Assembly: GCF_022548875.1 (NCBI RefSeq)
Contig: NZ_JAKZEW010000005.1
Location: forward strand, 1 to 64,000
DNA from: Glycomyces sp. L485
Lineage (GTDB): Bacteria; Actinomycetota; Actinomycetes; Mycobacteriales; Micromonosporaceae
Length of the DNA: 64,000 nt
Reading direction: 5' to 3'
Each line of letters begins with the position of its first letter. Position 1 is the first letter of the stretch. The translations under genes were made by a program, and so were the position numbers. This document shows, in pieces, positions 10,520-19,323 of this stretch. Below the pieces are notes generated by a model. It did no database searches, was not told where the DNA came from, and worked only from the letters and a program-made list of their open reading frames with translations.

Positions 10520-11512
10520 GTGGACCTCGCATTGATACCCAGCCCGAGCGAATCCGTCTGGCATCTCGGACCGATTCCGATCCGAGCCTATGCACTGGCG
10601 CTCATCGCGGGCATCGTCGCCGCCTGCTGGATCACCGAAGCGCGCATGCGCTCCCGGGGCGCCCCCAAGTGGGCCGTGCTCGACATCGCCGTGTGGGCGG
10701 TGCCCTTCGGCATCGTCGGCGGCCGCCTCTACCACGTGTTCACCAGCCCCGACGCCTACTTCGGGGCCGACGGCGACCCGTGGAAGATCGTCGCGGTCTG
10801 GGAGGGCGGCCTGGGCATCCCCGGCGCGATCCTCCTCGGCGGCGTCGGCGTCTGGTTCGCCTCCCGCCAGCTCAAGCTCCCGTTCGCGATGGTGGCCGAC
10901 TCGCTGGCTCCCGGCCTGCCGGTCGCCCAGGCGATCGGGCGGCTCGGCAACTGGTTCAACCAGGAGCTGTACGGCAAGCCGCTGGAGGCGTTCTGGGCCG
11001 TCGAAATCGACCTGGAGCACCGCGTCTCCGGATTCGGCCAGTACTCGACGTTCCACCCGACGTTCCTGTACGAACTCGTGTGGAACCTCGGTGTCGCCCT
11101 GGTCGCGTGGGGTGCCGACCGCAAGTGGAAGTTCGGGGCCGGCCGCGCCTTCGCCCTCTACGTCGCCCTGTACGGCCTCGGCCGCTTCTGGATCGAAGGC
11201 CTGCGCATCGACCCCGCCGAGGCCTTCGGCGGGCTGCGACTGAACCAGTGGATGAGCGTCGTCATCATCGTCGGCGCGATCATCTACCTCCTGCGCGTGC
11301 GCGGCGACCGCCAGGTGTTCGTGCTCGCCGCCGGCGAGCGGGTCACCGTCGACTGGGACTCCGCCGAGGCGAAGCAGGCCGGATACGTCGGCGGCCGCCT
11401 GCCGAAGGGCACCGAGCTGGAGGAGACCGAACCTGAGGCCGAGAAGCCCGACGGTGAACCAGACGGCGAAGCCGAGTCCGCCGAGGCGGGCCCGGGCCGC
11501 GACGACCGCTGA
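10520..11512 (+). CDS. lgt: Prolipoprotein diacylglyceryl transferase
   Basis: A 330-residue integral membrane enzyme that attaches diacylglycerol to the lipobox cysteine of prolipoproteins. The Lgt signature GRLGNWFNQELYG is intact, preceded by AQAI, and there are about seven hydrophobic helices. After about residue 265 comes a charged cytoplasmic tail (ETEPEAEKPDGEPDGEAE), an extension common in actinobacteria. GTG start; a -10-like box sits directly in front. Position after trpA matches the conserved actinobacterial order. Confidence 0.95.
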   Translation: MDLALIPSPSESVWHLGPIPIRAYALALIAGIVAACWITEARMRSRGAPKWAVLDIAVWAVPFGIVGGRLYHVFTSPDAYFGADGDPWKIVAVWEGGLGIPGAILLGGVGVWFASRQLKLPFAMVADSLAPGLPVAQAIGRLGNWFNQELYGKPLEAFWAVEIDLEHRVSGFGQYSTFHPTFLYELVWNLGVALVAWGADRKWKFGAGRAFALYVALYGLGRFWIEGLRIDPAEAFGGLRLNQWMSVVIIVGAIIYLLRVRGDRQVFVLAAGERVTVDWDSAEAKQAGYVGGRLPKGTELEETEPEAEKPDGEPDGEAESAEAGPGRDDR

Positions 11513-11542
11513 TCTCCGCCGCTTTCCCCGGGCAGGTGCAAT

Positions 11543-12733
11543 GTGCATAACCGTAGAGCCGTAGTCGTCGGCGCCGGCGTGGCCGGGCTGGCCAGCGCCA
11601 TCGTCCTGTCGAAGCTCGGCTGGCGGGTGGCGCTGCTGGAGCGGCGGGAGCGGCTGAGGGGTGACAACCTCGGGATGCTCCTGTGGGTCTCGGGTGTCCG
11701 CGCGCTGCGCGCGCTCGGCATCGACGCGACCCTCGACGCCGGCGGCACGCCGGTGAACCGCTTCGAGCTCCGCGCCGAGGAGCGCGTCGAAGGCTCCTTC
11801 ACCTCGGCGGTCCTCGGCGCCGACGACGGCACTCCGTCGGTGATGGTCCACCACGCGGTGCTCTACGAGACGCTCGTCTCGCACCTCGGCCGCGACGTCG
11901 AGGTGTATCCGGCCACGCAGGTGTCCCGGATCGACCTGGTCGACCTTGCGGCCGGGGACGCCACCCGCCGCTGGGACGCCGACCTCGTCATCGCCGCCGA
12001 CGGCATCGACTCGCCGACGCGCGAGGTCGTCGCGAAGGGCGCCCCGACGGTCGACGCCGGGGTGGTGGCCTTCCGCGCCACGATCCCGGCCCATCGCGCC
12101 CCTGAACGCGATTCCGACGCCGTCGAGATGTACGGGCCCGACCGGCGCCGGTTCGGCTACGGCGATCTCGGCCAGGCGGGCGCCTGCTGGTGGGCCACGG
12201 TGCCCGGCGGGATGCGCCCGGAGTCGCCGCAGATCCAGCACGAGCTCATCAACCGCTGGTTCGCCGACTGGCCCTCGCCGGTGGGCAAGTACATCGCCGC
12301 GACCAGGCCCTCGGAGCTGACGCAGCAGGCGGTCAGGTTCGTGTGGCCGATGCCTTCGAGTCTCCACTACTCCGATGGCAACCACGGGGTCGTGCTCATG
12401 GGCGACGCCGCGCATGGCGTGGCGCCGATCCTCGCCCAGGGCGGGAGCCTCGCACTGGAGGACGCGGTGACGCTCGGGTGGGCGCTGCGGCGCAGCCCCG
12501 AGTCGATCCCCGATGCCTTGCACGCCTATGAGCGGGCGAGGCTGGCGCGGATCCGGCGGGTCGCGCGGCTGTCGAGGCGCGCGCATGTGATCGCCTCGGG
12601 CGGCCCCGGGGTCACCAGGGGGCTGCTGCGGGCCGTTCCCGACACCTGGTTGTCGAACCGGGCGACGTCGCTCTCCGACTGGCAGCCTCCGAGGTTATCC
12701 TCGGCCCATGCGGATTCGGGACGCCGAGGCTGA
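11543..12733 (+). CDS. FAD-dependent monooxygenase (PHBH fold)
   Basis: A 396-residue flavoprotein. The N-terminal dinucleotide motif VVVGAGVAGLASAIVLSKLG binds FAD, the middle motif DLVIAADGIDSPTREV is the DG motif contacting FAD and NAD(P)H, and LMGDAAHGVAPILAQGGSLALEDA (GD motif) lies near residue 290. These mark a salicylate hydroxylase-like aromatic or polyketide hydroxylase. The substrate is unknown and no biosynthetic cluster surrounds it. The annotated GTG start has no clear ribosome binding site. The 3' end overlaps the next gene by 26 bases. Confidence 0.88.
   Translation: MHNRRAVVVGAGVAGLASAIVLSKLGWRVALLERRERLRGDNLGMLLWVSGVRALRALGIDATLDAGGTPVNRFELRAEERVEGSFTSAVLGADDGTPSVMVHHAVLYETLVSHLGRDVEVYPATQVSRIDLVDLAAGDATRRWDADLVIAADGIDSPTREVVAKGAPTVDAGVVAFRATIPAHRAPERDSDAVEMYGPDRRRFGYGDLGQAGACWWATVPGGMRPESPQIQHELINRWFADWPSPVGKYIAATRPSELTQQAVRFVWPMPSSLHYSDGNHGVVLMGDAAHGVAPILAQGGSLALEDAVTLGWALRRSPESIPDALHAYERARLARIRRVARLSRRAHVIASGGPGVTRGLLRAVPDTWLSNRATSLSDWQPPRLSSAHADSGRRG
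12696..12701 (+). promoter_or_regulatory. Candidate -10 box for leaderless acetyltransferase transcript
   Basis: TATCCT lies six bases before the ATG at 12708, inside the 3' end of the upstream gene. No Shine-Dalgarno sequence is visible. The arrangement is the same as at lgt, the methyltransferase, the phosphodiesterase and dinB. Confidence 0.45.
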
Positions 12734-13235
12734 TGACTGGCCCCCCATCTGGGCCTTCGCGCGGCCCATCATCGCCGCGGGGGAGACCTATCCGTGGCCC
12801 CGCGACACGTCGGAGGCATGGGCCAGGGCGTATTGGATGGAGCGCGAGCGCCCGGCCTCGCGGCTGGTCGCCGAGACGGAGCCGGGTGACGGCTGCGCAG
12901 GCGTCGCCGAGAGCGGACGGGTCGCCGGGACCGTCGAGATCCATCCCAATCTTCCGGGCCAGGGCTCGCACGTGGCCAACGCCGGGTTCATGGTCGATCC
13001 GGCCTTCCGGGGCCGAGGCGTCGGACGGGCCCTGGGGGAGGCCGCGCTCGACCGCGCTGTGAAGGACGGGTTCCATGCGATGCAGTTCAATGCCGTCGTC
13101 GAGACCAACACCGGCGCTGTGAAGCTCTGGCGCTCACTGGGTTTCGAGACGCTCGCGACCGTCCCCGAGGGTTTCCGGCACCCCGAGCTGGGACTGGTCG
13201 GGATGCACATCATGTATAAGCTGCTGGAATCATGA
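12708..13235 (+). CDS. GNAT-family N-acetyltransferase
   Basis: A 175-residue GNAT protein starting MRIRDAEADDWPPIWAF. The acetyl-CoA loop RGRGVGRALGEAALDRAV (motif A, about residues 103-120) and motif B (NTGAVKLWRSLGFE) are intact. The family acetylates amines of small molecules or protein N-termini; the substrate cannot be predicted. ATG follows a -10-like TATCCT by six bases. The stop overlaps the next gene by ATGA. Confidence 0.88.
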   Translation: MRIRDAEADDWPPIWAFARPIIAAGETYPWPRDTSEAWARAYWMERERPASRLVAETEPGDGCAGVAESGRVAGTVEIHPNLPGQGSHVANAGFMVDPAFRGRGVGRALGEAALDRAVKDGFHAMQFNAVVETNTGAVKLWRSLGFETLATVPEGFRHPELGLVGMHIMYKLLES

Positions 13236-14110
13236 GCGAATTGCGCGATTCCGTCAACGCTCTCGGCATCGCCGATGCCGAGGCCGCCATCAGCGTCCAC
13301 GCACTCGTCGGGTCCGACTCGGACCTGCTCGCCCAGGTCGGCGACTTGCCGGGGACTGTCAAGGAGGTCGCGGGATGGGTCCAGTCGACGTTCCTGAACT
13401 CCGGCAACCCGCTGTTCGGCCGGTGCGAGCACGCCGTGGAGCGATTGCTGGGGGAGCGGCCGGACGAGCAGACCGAGAAGGTCCTCGGCTTGATCACCGT
13501 GCGACCCCGCTTCCTCGAAGACCTGGTGTCCCTGTCAGGTCTCGCCGCGGCCGACCTGCAGACGATGCTGGAGGCCCTCGAGCAGGCCGGGGTCGTGCGC
13601 GCCGACGCCAACCCACTCGAACCAGACAATCCCTTCTGGACCATGAAGGACCGCTTGGCTCGCTTCTACTACGCGATGATGGCCGAGCACCTCGCCAGAT
13701 GGCGGCGCGGTTACATCTCCGACAAGCTCTGGCGCATGATCCACTCGCGCTTCGACCGCTACGTGTGCCGCGCCGAGTACGCGCGCCTCACCCGCGAATG
13801 GGCCCTGGGCTCGCCCGACACCGACCTGACCACCCGCATCGTCGTGCCCGACCCGAGGTTCAGGCAGCTGCGGACCCTTGAGGTCGCCGCCTTCGGCGCG
13901 GACGGAACGATCGTCGGACTCGGCACCATACGCTGGGGATTCCTCATGCGCGAGAAGCAGCTGGCGCGCCTGCGGCACGTCCGGCGGCTCCTCGGCGACC
14001 CGCCCGCGCGCCTGTACTGCATCGCTCCGCGCGTCGACGGCGCCATCGCTGCCGACACCGCCCCGGACCTGTACCGGGTCGGCCCCGCTCATCTGCTCAG
14101 AGGTGATTGA
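13232..14110 (+). CDS. C-terminal half of a DUF234-type AAA ATPase (no P-loop)
   Basis: A 292-residue protein resembling the back half of prokaryotic AAA ATPases with a DUF234 C-terminus. A helical region (NPLFGRCEHAVERLLGE...) and a winged-helix segment (EKVLGLITVRPRFLEDLVSLSG...LEQAGVV) lead into NPFWTMKDRLARFYYAMM, which matches the DUF234 entry point, and then a nuclease-like C-terminal domain. There is no Walker A or B motif: the frame starts in the middle of where the ATPase domain would end. ATG overlaps the acetyltransferase stop. It is therefore either a truncated remnant that kept an open frame or a stand-alone DUF234 protein. Function unknown. Confidence 0.7.
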   Translation: MSELRDSVNALGIADAEAAISVHALVGSDSDLLAQVGDLPGTVKEVAGWVQSTFLNSGNPLFGRCEHAVERLLGERPDEQTEKVLGLITVRPRFLEDLVSLSGLAAADLQTMLEALEQAGVVRADANPLEPDNPFWTMKDRLARFYYAMMAEHLARWRRGYISDKLWRMIHSRFDRYVCRAEYARLTREWALGSPDTDLTTRIVVPDPRFRQLRTLEVAAFGADGTIVGLGTIRWGFLMREKQLARLRHVRRLLGDPPARLYCIAPRVDGAIAADTAPDLYRVGPAHLLRGD

Positions 14111-14197
14111 GACCCTATTTCCCGATTGGTGGGCCCGCGAAGCGTCCAGGTACGCTGAAGGCTCTCTATTCCCCGTACGAATGCATGAGGAGTGACG

Positions 14198-15175
14198 ATG
14201 GCGGTTGACGCGGTAGTTGCGGGAGCAGGCGGATTCATCGGCGGACATCTGGTGTCGGACCTCCTTTCCGAGGGCAAGACCGTGCGCGCCGTCGACGTCA
14301 AGCCGCTCGACCAGTGGTACCAGGTCCACTCCGAGGTCGAGAACCTCCAGCGGGACCTGGCCGACCTGGGCGCGAGCCGCGAGGCCGTCGGCGACGGCGC
14401 CGCCGAGGTCTACAACCTCGCCTGCAACATGGGCGGCATGGGCTTCATCGAGAACAACAAGGCCCTGTGCATGCTCTCGGTCCTGCCCTCCACCCACATG
14501 CTCCAGGCCGCCAAGGACGCCGAGGTCGGCCGCTTCTTCTACTCCTCGTCGGCCTGCGTCTACGCCGGATACAAGCAGACCGAGGCCGACCTGGCCCCCC
14601 TGAAGGAAGAAGACGCCTACCCCGCCGACGCCGAGGACGGGTACGGCTGGGAGAAGCTGTTCTCCGAGCGCATGGCCCGCCACTTCCGTGAGGACTTCGG
14701 CCTCGAGACCCGCATCGCCCGGTACCACAACATCTACGGCCCCGAAGGCACCTGGGACGGCGGCCGCGAGAAGGCCCCCGCCGCCACCTGCCGCAAGATC
14801 GCCGTCGCCGCCCTCACCGGCGAGACCGAGGTCGAGATCTGGGGCGACGGCGAGCAGACCCGCTCGTTCACCTACATCGACGACTGCGTCCAGGGCACCA
14901 AGATGCTCACGCGCGGCGACGTCACCGAGCCGCTCAACCTGGGCTCCTCCGAGATGACCACCATCAACAACCTGTACCACCTCGTCGCCGACATCGCCGG
15001 AATCGACATCACGCTCAAGCACGTCGACGGGGCCCTGGGCGTGCGCGGACGCAACTCCGACAACACGCTCATCCAGAAGTACTACGGCTGGGAGCCCTCG
15101 ATCAGCCTCCGCGAAGGCATGGCCAAGACCTACGAGTGGGTCTACGACCAGGTCAAGGCCAAGTACAACCTCTGA
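14198..15175 (+). CDS. NAD-dependent sugar epimerase/dehydratase (GDP-mannose 3,5-epimerase-like SDR)
   Basis: A 325-residue extended SDR. The NAD motif GAGGFIGGHL is at the N-terminus, YNLACNMGGMGFIENN resembles GDP-mannose 3,5-epimerase, SSSACVYAGYKQ carries the catalytic Ser, and YGWEKLFSERM has the Tyr-x3-Lys pair; NIYGPEGTWDGGREKAPAA is the substrate loop. ATG at 14198 is chosen because GAGGAG ends five bases upstream; a GTG two codons earlier overlaps that site. The stop overlaps the WecG-type gene by one base, so the pair probably builds a cell-surface or secreted glycan. Confidence 0.88.
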   Translation: MAVDAVVAGAGGFIGGHLVSDLLSEGKTVRAVDVKPLDQWYQVHSEVENLQRDLADLGASREAVGDGAAEVYNLACNMGGMGFIENNKALCMLSVLPSTHMLQAAKDAEVGRFFYSSSACVYAGYKQTEADLAPLKEEDAYPADAEDGYGWEKLFSERMARHFREDFGLETRIARYHNIYGPEGTWDGGREKAPAATCRKIAVAALTGETEVEIWGDGEQTRSFTYIDDCVQGTKMLTRGDVTEPLNLGSSEMTTINNLYHLVADIAGIDITLKHVDGALGVRGRNSDNTLIQKYYGWEPSISLREGMAKTYEWVYDQVKAKYNL

Positions 15176-15939
15176 TGGCCGACCCCAAGCTCCGAAGAGT
15201 CGACGTCCTCGGCGTCGGCGTCTCCACGATCAACCAGGCCATGGCGCTCGCCGAGGTCACCCGCTGGGTCGACAACGGCGACCGCCGCTACGTCTGCGTC
15301 ACCGGCGTGCACGGCGTCATGGAATCGCAGAAGGACCCCGAACTCAAGGGCATCCACAACGCCTCCGGGCTGACCACGCCCGACGGCATGCCGATGGTGT
15401 GGGCCGGGCGCAAGGCCGGCGCCGAGTGGATGGACCGCGTCTACGGGCCCGACCTCATGCTGGGCGTCCTCAACCGCGCCGCCGAGCGCGGCTGGTCGTC
15501 GTTCCTTTACGGCGGCAAGGACGGCGTGCCCGAACTGCTCGCCAAGAAGCTCGCCGAGAGGATCCCCGGCGTCAAGATCGCCGGGACCTACTCGCCGCCG
15601 TTCCGGCCCCTCACCGAGGCCGAGGACGACGAGATCGTCGCCCGCATCAACGACTCCGGCGCCCAACTCGTGTGGGTGGGGCTGTCCACTCCCAAACAGG
15701 AGCGGTGGATGGCCGCGCACCGCGACAAGCTCAACGCTCCGGCCCTGTTCGGTGTCGGCGCCGCCTTCGACTTCCACGCCGGTCTCATCCCGCAGGCACC
15801 GCCGTGGATGCAGCGCAACGGCCTGGAATGGTTCTTCCGGCTCACCAAGGAACCGAAGCGCCTGTGGCGCCGCTACCTGGTCAACAACCCGGCGTACCTG
15901 CGCCGGATCCGGCGCAATCCGCCATATCTGCGCGACTAG
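15175..15939 (+). CDS. WecG/TagA/CpsF family glycosyltransferase
   Basis: A 254-residue GT26-family enzyme. Typical features are VSTINQAMAL near the start, YVCVTGVHGVMESQKDPEL, the TTPDGMPMVW catalytic-region segment, YGPDLMLGVLNRAAERGWSSFLYGG, and VWVGLSTPKQERWMA near residue 163. Relatives transfer N-acetylmannosamine(uronate) or related sugars to lipid-linked precursors on the inner face of the membrane. The ATG shares one base with the upstream stop (TGATG). Grouped with an epimerase and a methyltransferase. Confidence 0.9.
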   Translation: MADPKLRRVDVLGVGVSTINQAMALAEVTRWVDNGDRRYVCVTGVHGVMESQKDPELKGIHNASGLTTPDGMPMVWAGRKAGAEWMDRVYGPDLMLGVLNRAAERGWSSFLYGGKDGVPELLAKKLAERIPGVKIAGTYSPPFRPLTEAEDDEIVARINDSGAQLVWVGLSTPKQERWMAAHRDKLNAPALFGVGAAFDFHAGLIPQAPPWMQRNGLEWFFRLTKEPKRLWRRYLVNNPAYLRRIRRNPPYLRD

Positions 15940-15946
15940 CAGAGGA

Positions 15947-15952
15947 TAGGGT
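15947..15952 (+). promoter_or_regulatory. Candidate -10 box for leaderless methyltransferase transcript
   Basis: TAGGGT ends seven bases before the ATG at 15960. This favours 15960 over the in-frame GTG at 15951, which would lie inside the box. Confidence 0.35.
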
Positions 15953-15959
15953 GAGGGCC

Positions 15960-16739
15960 ATGGTCGACATTCCCAAGGAGAGCGCCGAGACCACGCACCA
16001 TCCCCGCGTGGCCGTCGTGTGGTCGGTGCTGTCGGCCGAGATCGAGCGATTCGCCGCAGGCACCGGCGCGCGCATGAACATCATCGACGTCGGCGGCGGC
16101 TCGGGCGGCTTCGCCGTGCCGCTCGCCGAGCTCGGCCACGAGGTCACCGTCGTCGAACCGTCCGCGAACGCGCTCGCCTCGCTGCGTCAGCGAGCCGCCG
16201 ACGCGGGCGTGACCGACCGGGTCACCGCCGTCCAGGCCGACGCCGACGAATTGCCGGACGTCGTCGAGCCCGAATCGGCCGACCTCGTGCTGTGCCATTC
16301 GGTGCTGGAAGTGATCGACGACCCCGACATCGCGCTGGATGCTCTCTCGACCTCCTGCGCGCAGGGCGGGGCGGTGAGCATCCTCGTCGGGAACCGGATC
16401 GCCGCCGTCCTCGGCAAGGCCCTCATGGGGCACTTCTCGACCGCGCTCGATCTGCTCGTCGACGTCGACGGCATCATCGACGGCAAGGACACGATCAAGC
16501 GCCGCTTCGAGACCGCGACGCTCACGGCCCTGATCGGCGCCTCGGGCCTGGTCACCGAGCAGGTCCACGGCGTCGGCGTCGTCGGCGACCTCATCCCCTC
16601 GACCGCGGTCGGCGTCGATGCCGGCTCGGGGGAGGACCTGCGCGAGTTCGAGCTCGCGACGGCCGCCAGGATCCCGTTCCGCGACATGGCCACGCAGATC
16701 CACCTGCTGGCACGCAAGCCCATACGCCCACGGGAGTAG
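15960..16739 (+). CDS. Class I SAM-dependent methyltransferase
   Basis: A 259-residue methyltransferase. Motif I is IIDVGGGSGGFAVPLAE, motif II follows as VTVVEPSANALASLRQRA, and the post-motif LVLCHSVLEVIDDPD is typical of class I enzymes acting on small molecules. The start is ambiguous (GTG 15951 or ATG 15960); ATG is used because a -10-like box ends seven bases upstream. The product and substrate are unknown. It follows the sugar genes after 20 bases and could modify the same glycan, but it may have its own promoter. Confidence 0.82.
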   Translation: MVDIPKESAETTHHPRVAVVWSVLSAEIERFAAGTGARMNIIDVGGGSGGFAVPLAELGHEVTVVEPSANALASLRQRAADAGVTDRVTAVQADADELPDVVEPESADLVLCHSVLEVIDDPDIALDALSTSCAQGGAVSILVGNRIAAVLGKALMGHFSTALDLLVDVDGIIDGKDTIKRRFETATLTALIGASGLVTEQVHGVGVVGDLIPSTAVGVDAGSGEDLREFELATAARIPFRDMATQIHLLARKPIRPRE

Positions 16740-16894
16740 GCGCCTGCACGGTTCCGCGCCGACTCCGGCCGCACCTGGAGCCGCGACCGAGGCGACTCCA
16801 ACCTGGACGCCACCCGCGTGGTCAGTGATGACCTGTCGCGGTCGCCTACCGGGCGGCCGGCTCTGTCTTGTGGCCGATTCCTCACCCGACCGGC

Positions 16895-16900
16895 TAGCCT
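16895..16900 (+). promoter_or_regulatory. Candidate -10 box for leaderless phosphodiesterase transcript
   Basis: TAGCCT lies six bases before the ATG at 16907, with no ribosome binding site between. Confidence 0.4.
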
Positions 16901-16906
16901 CGGGCC

Positions 16907-18073
16907 ATGCGTTCGAACCCGCACTTGGAGCCGCTTCGGCCCGCCTACGGCACCGGCACTCTCGCCGACGTCATGCCCGCCGCTCTTGCGGCCCTGGGCG
17001 TCCCGGGCGGCACGGACGGGGCGCTGCTGGGCCGGAGCGAACTCGAAGGCGTCCGGAGCGTCGCCGTGCTCCTCCTCGACGGCTTCGGCTACCACCTGCT
17101 GCGCCAGGCCGCCCAGGCCAGCGCCACCGTCGAAGCCGTCCACAACGGCGAGATCGGCACCCTCGCCCCCATCACCGCCACCGTCCCCTCCTCCACCCCG
17201 ATCAGCCTCGCCTCCCTCGCCTGCGGCATTCCGCCCGGGCAGCACGGCATCATAGGTTTCACCCTCCGCGTCCCCGACACCGGCGACCTGGTCACCCACA
17301 TCCGCTGGGACGGCAACCCCGAACCCGAGACCTGGCAGCGCGCCCCGACCTGCTTCGAGCGCGCCGCCGCTGACGGCGTCGTCTGCTCGGTCGTCTCCGA
17401 CGGCGCCTTCCGCGACACCGGCCTGACCAGGGCCATCTACCGCGGCGCCGACTGGCTCCCCGCCGCCACGCCCACCGAGGTCGCCGCCGAGACGGTCGGC
17501 GCGCTCGCCCGCGGCGACCGGAACCTCGTATACGCCTACCTGCCGAACGTCGACACCGCCGGGCACTTCTACGGGATCGGCTCGGCGGAGTGGCTCGACG
17601 CCGTCGCCGCTGTCGCCAAGACCGTCGACGACCTGATCGCCTACCTGCCGAAGGACGCGGCGCTCATGGTCACCGCCGACCACGGCATGGTGAACCTCAC
17701 CGAGCGGTTGCACGTCGACGAGCACCCGGAGCTGCTCGCCGGGGTCGAGGCGATCGCCGGAGACGGGCGGATCCGGTACCTGCACACTGAGAACGGCGCG
17801 AGAGAGGACGTGGTCGCCGCCTGGAGCGCCGCCGTCGCCGGCCGGGCCGAGATCATCGGCCGCGACGAGGCGATCGACCGCGGCTGGTTCGGCCCCGAGG
17901 TCACCGATGCCAACCGGGCGAGGGTCGGCGATCTGGTGGTGGCCTGCCGCGACACGTTCGCGATCGTCGGCGTCGAGGGCGAGCCGCCGCACGTCGCCCG
18001 CCTCATCGGCCAGCACGGCGGCCTCACGGCCGCGGAGATGGCGGTCCCCCTGTGGTCGTACCGGACCGGCTGA
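16907..18073 (+). CDS. Type I phosphodiesterase / nucleotide pyrophosphatase (alkaline phosphatase superfamily)
   Basis: A 388-residue metal hydrolase. Metal ligands and nucleophile region are visible in order: VLLLDGFGYHLL (first Asp), ATVPSSTPISLASLACGIPPGQHG (Thr nucleophile region and metal His), LPNVDTAGHFYGIG (Asp and His ligands), and MVTADHGMVN (Asp-His pair), with a final His in LIGQHGGL. No signal peptide is evident, so it is probably cytoplasmic. The substrate class is phosphodiester or pyrophosphate bonds; the exact substrate is unknown. Its 3' end lies 38 bases before the chosen dinB start. Confidence 0.88.
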   Translation: MRSNPHLEPLRPAYGTGTLADVMPAALAALGVPGGTDGALLGRSELEGVRSVAVLLLDGFGYHLLRQAAQASATVEAVHNGEIGTLAPITATVPSSTPISLASLACGIPPGQHGIIGFTLRVPDTGDLVTHIRWDGNPEPETWQRAPTCFERAAADGVVCSVVSDGAFRDTGLTRAIYRGADWLPAATPTEVAAETVGALARGDRNLVYAYLPNVDTAGHFYGIGSAEWLDAVAAVAKTVDDLIAYLPKDAALMVTADHGMVNLTERLHVDEHPELLAGVEAIAGDGRIRYLHTENGAREDVVAAWSAAVAGRAEIIGRDEAIDRGWFGPEVTDANRARVGDLVVACRDTFAIVGVEGEPPHVARLIGQHGGLTAAEMAVPLWSYRTG

Positions 18074-18099
18074 ACCGCCCGGATGTCGGACCCGACGGC

Positions 18100-18105
18100 T
18101 ACGAT
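18100..18105 (+). promoter_or_regulatory. Candidate -10 box for leaderless dinB transcript
   Basis: TACGAT lies six bases before the GTG at 18112. This supports 18112 as start over the GTG at 18052, which lies inside the upstream gene. Confidence 0.45.
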
Positions 18106-18111
18106 TCGGAC

Positions 18112-19323
18112 GTGGCCAATGACCTCGATGAGTACATCGGTCCGCATCTGTCCGATGAAGGCATCGCCATCATGCACGTCGACATGGACGCCTTCTTCGC
18201 GTCCGTGGAGATCGCGCGCGACCCGAGCCTTCGCGGCAAGCCCGTCATCATCGCCGGGCTCGGACCGCGCGGCGTCGTCTCCGCGGCCTCATACGAGGCC
18301 CGCGAGTACGGCGTCCACTCCGCGCTGCCCACCGGCATCGCCCGCCGCCGCTGCCCGAACGGCGTGTTCATGAAGCCCACCGCCCCCTACGGCGAGGTCT
18401 CCCGCGCGGTCATGGCGATCTTCCGCGAGTACACCCCGCACGTCCAGCCGATCTCGGTCGACGAGGCCTTCCTCGACGTCTCCGGCGCCCGCCGCCTCAT
18501 CGGCCCGCCCGCCCGGATCGCCCGCGACATCCGCGCCCGCGTCAACGCCGAGCACGGCATCACCTGCACCGTCGGCATCGCCTCCACCAAATTCATGGCG
18601 AAGCTGGCCTCGGAGGCGGCCAAGCCCGACGGCCTCGGCATCGTGCCGCGGGCGACCGAACTGGAGTTCCTCCACCGACTCCCGATCCGCGCCGTCTGGG
18701 GCATCGGCGAGAAGACCGCCCAGAAGCTCGGGCGCCTAGGCATGCGCACCGTCGGCGACATCGCGCGGCTCTCCACCGACAGCCTCGCCGCCTCCGTCGG
18801 CACCGCCTCCGCCGAACACCTGTACGCGCTCTCGCGCAATATCGACCCCCGACCGGTGCGCCCCGAACGCGTCGAGAAGTCCATCAGCAACGAGACCACC
18901 TTCGGCCACGACGCCCCCGACGCCGCCGCCTGGGGACCCACCCTCCTGGAGCTCTCGCGCAAGGTCGCCTCCCGCGCCCGCGCGGCGGGCTGGGCCGGTC
19001 GCGGCGTGACCGTCAAGATCCGCTTCGGAGACTTCCGCACCATCACCCGCTCCCGCATGCTCCCGGCACCCACCGACGTCGGCCACGAGATCCACGCCGT
19101 CGCCCGCGAGCTCGCCGACGCCGCCGCCACCGCCCCGGTCCGGCTCATCGGTGTGAAGCTCGATCACCTGGTCGAGGCCTCCGCCGTCGGCCGCCAAGTC
19201 GCTCTCGGCGAGCCAGAACACGGCTGGCGCGACATCGAGACCGCCATCGACGTCGCCACCGCCAAATTCGGGAAGGGCGCCGTCCGCTCCGCCGGCCGGC
19301 TGCGCCGCTCCGATAGCGACTAG
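18112..19323 (+). CDS. dinB: DNA polymerase IV (Y-family)
   Basis: A 403-residue translesion polymerase. The palm motifs are intact: MHVDMDAFFASVEIARDP with the first metal Asp, and PISVDEAFLDVSGARR with the catalytic Asp-Glu. The RHADR-like segment, helix-hairpin-helix (IGEKTAQKLGRLGMRTVGDIA) and little-finger domain follow. GTG at 18112 is chosen because it avoids overlap with the upstream gene and follows a -10-like box; a GTG at 18052 would add 20 residues of atypical sequence. No LexA-type box was recognised nearby. Confidence 0.93.
   Translation: MANDLDEYIGPHLSDEGIAIMHVDMDAFFASVEIARDPSLRGKPVIIAGLGPRGVVSAASYEAREYGVHSALPTGIARRRCPNGVFMKPTAPYGEVSRAVMAIFREYTPHVQPISVDEAFLDVSGARRLIGPPARIARDIRARVNAEHGITCTVGIASTKFMAKLASEAAKPDGLGIVPRATELEFLHRLPIRAVWGIGEKTAQKLGRLGMRTVGDIARLSTDSLAASVGTASAEHLYALSRNIDPRPVRPERVEKSISNETTFGHDAPDAAAWGPTLLELSRKVASRARAAGWAGRGVTVKIRFGDFRTITRSRMLPAPTDVGHEIHAVARELADAAATAPVRLIGVKLDHLVEASAVGRQVALGEPEHGWRDIETAIDVATAKFGKGAVRSAGRLRRSDSD

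Noticed and set aside
16187-18016. 609-codon minus-strand frame opposite methyltransferase and phosphodiesterase
   Set aside because: Spans two unrelated plus-strand genes and has no domain.
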